Shown: piece by piece, positions 8,419 to 12,317 of the stretch
Numbering within the stretch: the first letter of the stretch is position 1
How the letters are laid out: every line of letters begins with the position of its first letter
Assembly (NCBI GenBank): GCA_030593645.1
Contig: JAUVGT010000108.1
Location: 1-12,317 of the forward strand
Direction: 5' to 3'
Length of the DNA: 12,317 bases
Source of the DNA: Deltaproteobacteria bacterium
GTDB lineage: Bacteria; Desulfobacterota; Desulfobacteria; Desulfobacterales; JAUVGT01
The notes under the pieces: model-generated
What the model was told of the DNA's origin: nothing
What the model saw: the letters and a program-made list of their open reading frames with translations, nothing else
Databases searched by the model: none
Position numbers and translations under genes: made by a program

Positions 8419-9324
8419 ATGAAAAAAATACCCGATCGATCCGGATGGCGCCGACTTTATCCCTTTAATTCTCATTTTTTAGATATTGAAGGTATGAAGT
8501 ACCATTACCTTGATGAAGGAGCCGGTGAGCCGGTGATCATGATTCATGGTAATCCCACGTGGTCCTTTTATTATCGTGAGCTTGTAAAAGCCCTTTCTCC
8601 GGATTATCGAACCATTGTACCGGATCATATCGGCTGCGGTTTATCTGATAAGCCTGGAATAAATGAATATGATTACCGTCTGAAAAGCCGCGAACAAAAC
8701 CTTGAAGCCCTGGTGGATCATCTTGATTGTCAAAAAAAAATAACCCTGGTACTTCATGACTGGGGGGGATTCATCGGAATGGCACTGGCTGTCAAATACC
8801 CTGAAAAAATCGGTCGTATTGTGATATTAAATACCGCGGCCTTCTTTCCCCCCCCGGGGAAACGTCTCCCTTTCAGGATATGGTTTGCGAGGAATATAAG
8901 ACCAATTTCAATTCCGGCCATACTGGGACTTAATCTTTTCTCCTTAAGCGCGCTTTATATGGCTTCCCACAAGGGCCTGCAAAAAGACGTAAAAACAGGC
9001 CTGTCAGCGCCTTATAACAGCTGGAAAAACAGGATTGCCACCCTGAAGTTTGTTGAGGATATTCCTGTAAAATCTTCAGACCCCAGTTTTAATCGTGTGA
9101 AGCACGTGGATGAGAACCTTCAAGCCCTCAATCATGTCCCGATGCTGATCTGCTGGGGAAAACACGATTTTGTTTTTGATACCGATTACCTGGCTGAATG
9201 GCAGCGCAGGTTCCCTGAAGCAAAAGTGCATTTATTTGAAAATGCCGGTCATTATATTCTTGAGGATGAACCTTCCCGGGTAACCGATCTTGTAAAAAAT
9301 TTCTTAAAAACAAATGCTCTGTAA
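8419..9324 (+). CDS. oleB: OleB, beta-lactone decarboxylase of the alpha/beta-hydrolase (haloalkane dehalogenase-like) family
   Basis: OleB converts the cis-beta-lactone made by OleC into an alkene and CO2, the last step of the pathway, normally within an OleBCD assembly. The 301-residue protein has the oxyanion-hole motif HGNPTW at about 44-49 and the nucleophile Asp114 in HDWGG, the position expected for OleB. Asp250 in WGKHD is the likely acid, and His278 in NAGHYILEDEP completes the triad. The Asp nucleophile places it with haloalkane dehalogenases rather than ester hydrolases, which use Ser, and the ole context settles the choice. There is no signal peptide; the stretch at about 150-190 is hydrophobic and would be the cap region. 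The gene starts directly at the oleA stop. It is a separate gene, unlike the oleB-oleC fusions of some actinobacteria. Confidence 0.93.
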   Translation: MKKIPDRSGWRRLYPFNSHFLDIEGMKYHYLDEGAGEPVIMIHGNPTWSFYYRELVKALSPDYRTIVPDHIGCGLSDKPGINEYDYRLKSREQNLEALVDHLDCQKKITLVLHDWGGFIGMALAVKYPEKIGRIVILNTAAFFPPPGKRLPFRIWFARNIRPISIPAILGLNLFSLSALYMASHKGLQKDVKTGLSAPYNSWKNRIATLKFVEDIPVKSSDPSFNRVKHVDENLQALNHVPMLICWGKHDFVFDTDYLAEWQRRFPEAKVHLFENAGHYILEDEPSRVTDLVKNFLKTNAL

Positions 9325-9422
9325 TGTGCTATGCCCTACAATAGGGATCAAATCCGGACCCTTTGGACCCAAAAATTTACTGCTTCTTAATAACTTAAAC
9401 AGGAAAATGCAATAATTTAATC
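9325..9422 (+). other. oleB-oleC gap with a small hairpin and a shared 12-bp repeat
   Basis: This 98-bp gap is the largest inside the ole set. CCCTACAATAGGG (9334-9346) can form a 5-bp stem with a 3-base loop but has no following T-run. CCCTTTGGACCC (9359-9370) recurs in inverted form after oleD. The nearest purine-rich site before oleC, AGGAAAA (9401-9407), is about 16-18 bp from its ATG, which is too far to be a strong Shine-Dalgarno. No clear promoter is seen. Confidence 0.5.
9359..9370 (+). repeat. 12-bp repeat CCCTTTGGACCC, copy 1 (inverted partner at 12163-12174)
   Basis: The exact reverse complement of these 12 bases occurs at 12163-12174, so the pair brackets oleC and oleD. AAATCCGG precedes or overlaps both copies in direct orientation (9350-9357 and 12157-12164). 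It is most likely a short intergenic repeat of this genome. A spurious match is possible but unlikely at this length in two small gaps. Confidence 0.5.
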
Positions 9423-11087
9423 ATGAAAAAATACAATAAAAAAAGCGGCAACTATGTAAATATCGCAACTTATTTAAAAAGAATGGCCAGATGTATGCCC
9501 TATAAGAAAGCTGTCATCACCCCCGATGGCCGTAAGCAGGGACGTGTATCCTATAGCCACCTCACTTTTCGACAGCTTGAGCAGGAATCCGATCACATGG
9601 CACACGGCCTGATCAATGCCGGTGTCAAATCCGGGACACGCACTATTCTAATGGTCAAACCCAGTCTCGATTTTTTTATTCTCATTTTTTCTTTGTTCAA
9701 AATCGGTGCGATTCCTGTGGTGGTTGATCCAGGTATGGGTATCAAGCGTATGCTGTCCTGTCTTAAAGAGAGCAGGCCGGAAGCGTTTATCGGTATTCCA
9801 CTGGCTCACATGGTACGAAAATTTTTTCCCGGTTATTTTAAAACAGTAAAAATATGGGTCACCGTCGGCCGGCGATGGTTCTGGGGAGGATATACCCATT
9901 CCTATCTGAAACAAGTGAATCAAAAACCGTTTCAAATGGCGGCAACCCGACAGGATGACACGGCTGCTATTTTATTTACAACAGGAAGCACCGGGCCTGC
10001 CAAAGGCGCGGTGTATTCCCATGGTAATTTCGACGCGCAGCTGAAACATATAAAATCTCATTTAGGGATTTCAACCGATGAGATAGACCTGTCAACATTT
10101 CCGCTTTTTGCGCTTTTCTGGCCGGCTCTGGGTATCACCGCTGTGATTCCGGACATGGACCCAACCAAACCGGCACACGTAAATCCCAAAAAAATTATTG
10201 AAGCCATCAATAATCATGGTGTGACAAACATGTTTGCCTCCCCCGCCCTTCTCAATCGCGTGGGAAGATACGGGGTTGAAAATCGGATTAAGCTCCCTTC
10301 GCTAAAACGGGTCATATCCGCGGGTGCGCCTGTGTCACCTGTAATTATTGAGCGATTTAAGTGTTTACTAAACGAAGATGCTGAAATTCATACTCCGTAC
10401 GGTGCCACTGAAGCGGTCCCGATCATTTCTATAAAATCCGATGAAATACTGTCTGAAACACGAAAGCTCAGTGAACAGGGCCATGGTGTATGCGTGGGCC
10501 GTCCCATTAATGACCTCATGATTAGAACCATTAAAATCAGTGATGACCCCATCGAAGAATGGTCTGATGAATTGATTGTCGATGACGGTCAAATTGGAGA
10601 AATTACTGTTAAAGGTGATCATGTCACAAAGCAGTATTTTGAAAGACCCGAAGCAGATGCCCTTTCTAAAATCAGGCAGGGGGATGAAATTTGGCACAGG
10701 ATGGGTGATCTTGGAAGAATTGATGAAAAGGGCCGGTTCTGGTTTTGCGGGCGCAAGAGCCACCGGGTAATCACTGCTGAAAAAACACTCTACTCTGTCT
10801 GTTGTGAATCAATTTTCAACAATCATCCCGGAGTATTTCGAAGCGCCCTGGTGGGTGTTGGAAAACGGTTTCATCAAAAACCGGTTATTTGTATAGAACT
10901 TGAACCTGAATACAAAAAACAGGATCAAAAGAAGATCAAATCCGAACTTATCGATCTTGGTGGAAAAAATACACTCACTAAAGATATCAATACCATATTA
11001 TTTCATAATTCCTTCCCTGTGGATATCAGACATAATTCAAAGATTTTCAGGGAAAAACTGGCTGTGTGGGCGGAAAAAAAACGATAA
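9423..11087 (+). CDS. oleC: OleC, ATP-dependent beta-lactone synthetase (AMP-binding superfamily)
   Basis: OleC activates the 2-alkyl-3-hydroxy acid made by OleD with ATP and closes it into a beta-lactone. The 554-residue length fits the family. The adenylate-forming motifs are present in order: P-loop TTGSTGPAKG at 186-195, YGATE at 326-330, GDLGRID with Asp429, Arg444 in GRKSH, and a C-terminal NSKIFREKL segment whose Lys540 matches the A10 lysine. The start at 9423 is chosen because NIATYL at about residues 13-18, a usual OleC N-terminal feature, follows it closely; no strong ribosome site is present. There is a 98-bp gap after oleB and 46 bp before oleD. An ordinary acyl-CoA ligase is the alternative, but the complete ole order makes OleC far more likely. 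Confidence 0.92.
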   Translation: MKKYNKKSGNYVNIATYLKRMARCMPYKKAVITPDGRKQGRVSYSHLTFRQLEQESDHMAHGLINAGVKSGTRTILMVKPSLDFFILIFSLFKIGAIPVVVDPGMGIKRMLSCLKESRPEAFIGIPLAHMVRKFFPGYFKTVKIWVTVGRRWFWGGYTHSYLKQVNQKPFQMAATRQDDTAAILFTTGSTGPAKGAVYSHGNFDAQLKHIKSHLGISTDEIDLSTFPLFALFWPALGITAVIPDMDPTKPAHVNPKKIIEAINNHGVTNMFASPALLNRVGRYGVENRIKLPSLKRVISAGAPVSPVIIERFKCLLNEDAEIHTPYGATEAVPIISIKSDEILSETRKLSEQGHGVCVGRPINDLMIRTIKISDDPIEEWSDELIVDDGQIGEITVKGDHVTKQYFERPEADALSKIRQGDEIWHRMGDLGRIDEKGRFWFCGRKSHRVITAEKTLYSVCCESIFNNHPGVFRSALVGVGKRFHQKPVICIELEPEYKKQDQKKIKSELIDLGGKNTLTKDINTILFHNSFPVDIRHNSKIFREKLAVWAEKKR

Positions 11088-11095
11088 CCGTTATC
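11083..11095. other. Palindrome GATAACcGTTATC overlapping the oleC stop codon
   Basis: Two perfect 6-bp half-sites lie around a single central base, and the oleC TAA stop is within the left half. It could be a chance palindrome, part of a small hairpin or an operator-like site. No regulator is encoded in the window. Confidence 0.35.
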
Positions 11096-11118
11096 AAAAA
11101 CACATCTAAATCAGCTAC

Positions 11119-11123
11119 AGGAA
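11119..11123 (+). promoter_or_regulatory. Ribosome binding site of oleD
   Basis: AGGAA lies 10 bp before the ATG at 11134. It is better placed than anything seen upstream of oleA or oleC and supports this start. Confidence 0.5.
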
Positions 11124-11133
11124 CGACATAACC

Positions 11134-12156
11134 ATGAAAACAGAACAGGAAAAAATACTTGTTACAGGCGGCGGCGGTTTTCTGGGCCATGCGATTGTCA
11201 AACAACTTATAAAAAAAGGTCACAGTGTTCGAAGCTTCTCCAGGAGCAGATATCCCGCTTTGGATTCAATGGATATTGAGCAGATTCAGGGTGATATCGG
11301 TGACAAAGATACAGTGCAGGAAGCATGCCGCGGGATGAACGCGGTATTCCATGTCGCTGCCAAACCGGGTGTCTGGGGGCCATATTCAGAATTCTACCGG
11401 ACCAACGTTACCGGTACTCAAAATATCATTACAGCATGCAAACAATATGGCATTTCAAGGCTCATATATACCAGTTCACCCAGTGTGATATTTGACGGCA
11501 AAGATATGGAAGGTGTTGATGAATCCGTACCTTATCCTGATAAATACCATGCCCATTATCCCAAAACAAAAGCGATGGCTGAACAAAGCGTTTTAAAAGC
11601 AACTTTAAACGGTCTTCCGGCCATCGTTATAAGACCCCATATCATATGGGGACCCGGTGACAATCATCTGATACCCAGAATCATCGCCAGGGCAAAAAAA
11701 CTCAAAATAATCGGTAACGGCCAAAATCGTGTGGATACAATATATGTCGACAACGCAGCGGAAGCCCACATACTTGCTTTTGAAAAACTGGCGGAAAAAC
11801 CGGAGCTATCCGGCAACATCTATTTTATCAGCCAGGACCAGCCGGTTTTACTCTGGAAGATGATCAATTCCATTCTGGCAGCCGCCGGACTTAAACCGGT
11901 CAAACGATCTGTTCCAAAGGGTGCTGCGTTTTTAGCGGGTGCCGTACTCGAACTGATTTATAAGGCAGTAAATGCAAGGAATGAACCGATGATGACCCGA
12001 TTTGTGGCCCGTGAGCTTGGCACATCCCATTGGTTCAACATTGATGCGGCAAAAAAGGATCTTAATTATTCTCCCCGGATTTCAATTGAAGAGGGGCTCA
12101 AGATTCTTGAAGAATGGTTCAAAAACAAAGGCGTTCATAGTAATTGTCAAAAGTAA
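11134..12156 (+). CDS. oleD: OleD, NAD(P)H-dependent 2-alkyl-3-keto acid reductase (extended SDR family)
   Basis: OleD reduces the beta-keto acid released by OleA to the 2-alkyl-3-hydroxy acid that OleC uses; known OleD enzymes use NADPH. The 340-residue protein opens with the Rossmann dinucleotide motif TGGGGFLG (residues 11-18). The SDR catalytic set follows: Ser114/Ser115 in YTSSPSV, then Tyr142 and Lys146 in YPKTK. HIIWGPGD near 170 is a typical extended-SDR / 3-beta-hydroxysteroid dehydrogenase-like segment. A hydrophobic stretch near 268-280 (AAFLAGAVLELIY) may touch lipid or a partner protein. The gene closes the ole set 46 bp after oleC. Taken alone it could be annotated as an NAD-dependent epimerase, and the context decides the function. 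Confidence 0.92.
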   Translation: MKTEQEKILVTGGGGFLGHAIVKQLIKKGHSVRSFSRSRYPALDSMDIEQIQGDIGDKDTVQEACRGMNAVFHVAAKPGVWGPYSEFYRTNVTGTQNIITACKQYGISRLIYTSSPSVIFDGKDMEGVDESVPYPDKYHAHYPKTKAMAEQSVLKATLNGLPAIVIRPHIIWGPGDNHLIPRIIARAKKLKIIGNGQNRVDTIYVDNAAEAHILAFEKLAEKPELSGNIYFISQDQPVLLWKMINSILAAAGLKPVKRSVPKGAAFLAGAVLELIYKAVNARNEPMMTRFVARELGTSHWFNIDAAKKDLNYSPRISIEEGLKILEEWFKNKGVHSNCQK

Positions 12157-12162
12157 AAATCC

Positions 12163-12174
12163 GGGTCCAAAGGG
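12163..12174 (-). repeat. 12-bp repeat, inverted copy 2 (partner at 9359-9370)
   Basis: GGGTCCAAAGGG is the exact reverse complement of 9359-9370 and begins 7 bp after the oleD stop codon. Together the two copies bracket oleC-oleD. Confidence 0.5.
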
Positions 12175-12190
12175 CCTGGCTTTGACTTGT

Positions 12191-12231
12191 CCGCCATAGC
12201 TTTAGCGGCGGTGGATCACCCCTCTAAGGGG
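12191..12231 (+). terminator. Two short hairpins after oleD, possible weak terminator
   Basis: CCGCC (12191-12195) can pair with GGCGG (12207-12211) across an 11-base loop. CCCCT (12219-12223) can pair with AGGGG (12227-12231) across a 3-base loop. The second stem is followed by ATTTAAC rather than a run of T, so this is at best a weak intrinsic terminator at the end of the ole genes. It may simply be repeat-derived sequence. Confidence 0.35.
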
Positions 12232-12244
12232 ATTTAACAAGTGC

Positions 12245-12280
12245 CTAAAGTGCGCTAAAGTGACTAAAATGCCTAAAGTT
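12245..12280 (+). repeat. Four tandem copies of a CTAAAGTG-like unit
   Basis: Units begin at 12245, 12255, 12264 and 12273, so the period is 10, 9 and 9 bp: CTAAAGTG, CTAAAGTG, CTAAAATG, CTAAAGTT. It is a short intergenic tandem repeat with no coding content. The last 37 bases of the window after it are AT-rich and hold no supported gene. Confidence 0.7.
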
Positions 12281-12317
12281 AATGAATCCTGTCTGTTTTT
12301 ATTTAAAAGATGGAGCT

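Noticed and set aside
8419..9324. Haloalkane dehalogenase as the function of the alpha/beta hydrolase
   Set aside because: The Asp nucleophile fits both, but OleB is a member of the same superfamily and the gene sits between oleA and oleC, so beta-lactone decarboxylation is much more likely.
9407..9415. Tiny reading frame ATG-CAA-TAA after AGGA, upstream of oleC
   Set aside because: Only two bases separate AGGA from the ATG, too close for initiation, and the frame has two codons. It is treated as chance.
10368..10763. 131-codon open frame on the - strand
   Set aside because: It is antisense to the conserved YGATE and GDLGRID motifs of oleC and resembles no family.
12245..12280. CRISPR-like array
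   Set aside because: Units are 8-10 bp with no unique spacers, so this is a simple tandem repeat.
12310..12317. ATG at the right edge as the start of another gene
   Set aside because: Only eight bases are visible and no ribosome binding site precedes it, so it cannot be supported.

Overview
The window holds five genes, all on the + strand, and they read as one lipid pathway. A giant multidomain synthase of the PfaC / secondary-lipid (polyunsaturated fatty acid, PUFA) type (149-7174) is followed by a complete, unfused oleABCD set (7381-12156) for head-to-head long-chain olefin synthesis. No RNA gene, CRISPR array, transposase gene or regulator gene is visible.

Organism: base composition is moderate and codon use looks even across the five genes. 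Gaps are packed with palindromic and short tandem repeats. This style, together with a PfaC-type synthase and ole genes, suggests a Gram-negative, probably marine or sediment bacterium. My best guess is a Desulfobacterota (Desulfobacterales-like) lineage; this rests on impression, not on a marker gene.

Layout: 1-148 is an imperfect inverted repeat cut by the left edge, plus a 20-bp direct repeat ending just before the synthase start. The synthase (2341 aa) is ordered KS - chain-length-factor KS (Glu in place of the catalytic Cys) - PfaB-like AT - two FabA-type dehydratases built from four hot-dog folds. It has no ACP, KR, ER or AGPAT, so partner proteins must be encoded elsewhere, perhaps just upstream. 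At 7146-7320 a 175-bp palindromic MITE-like element has 18-bp terminal inverted repeats and a 4-bp TTAG direct repeat on each side. It lies across the 3' end of the synthase gene and supplies its last residues and stop codon. Deleting it in silico restores a different tail and a stop only 27 bp before oleA. Then come oleA, oleB (directly abutting), oleC (98-bp gap) and oleD (46-bp gap). The tail, 12157-12317, holds hairpins, a 12-bp repeat shared in inverted orientation with the oleB-oleC gap, and four copies of a CTAAAGTG-like unit.

How they may work together: PfaC-type enzymes make polyunsaturated acyl chains with the help of ACP, KR and ER partners. OleA condenses two acyl-CoAs, OleD reduces the beta-keto acid, OleC closes a beta-lactone and OleB decarboxylates it to an internal alkene. 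In Shewanella a separate Pfa synthase and OleABCD together yield the polyene hydrocarbon C31:9. Here synthase and ole genes are physically joined, and the synthase lacks the glycerolipid acyltransferase seen on myxobacterial Pfa3. The simplest reading is a dedicated polyene-hydrocarbon cluster. The product is inferred, not shown.
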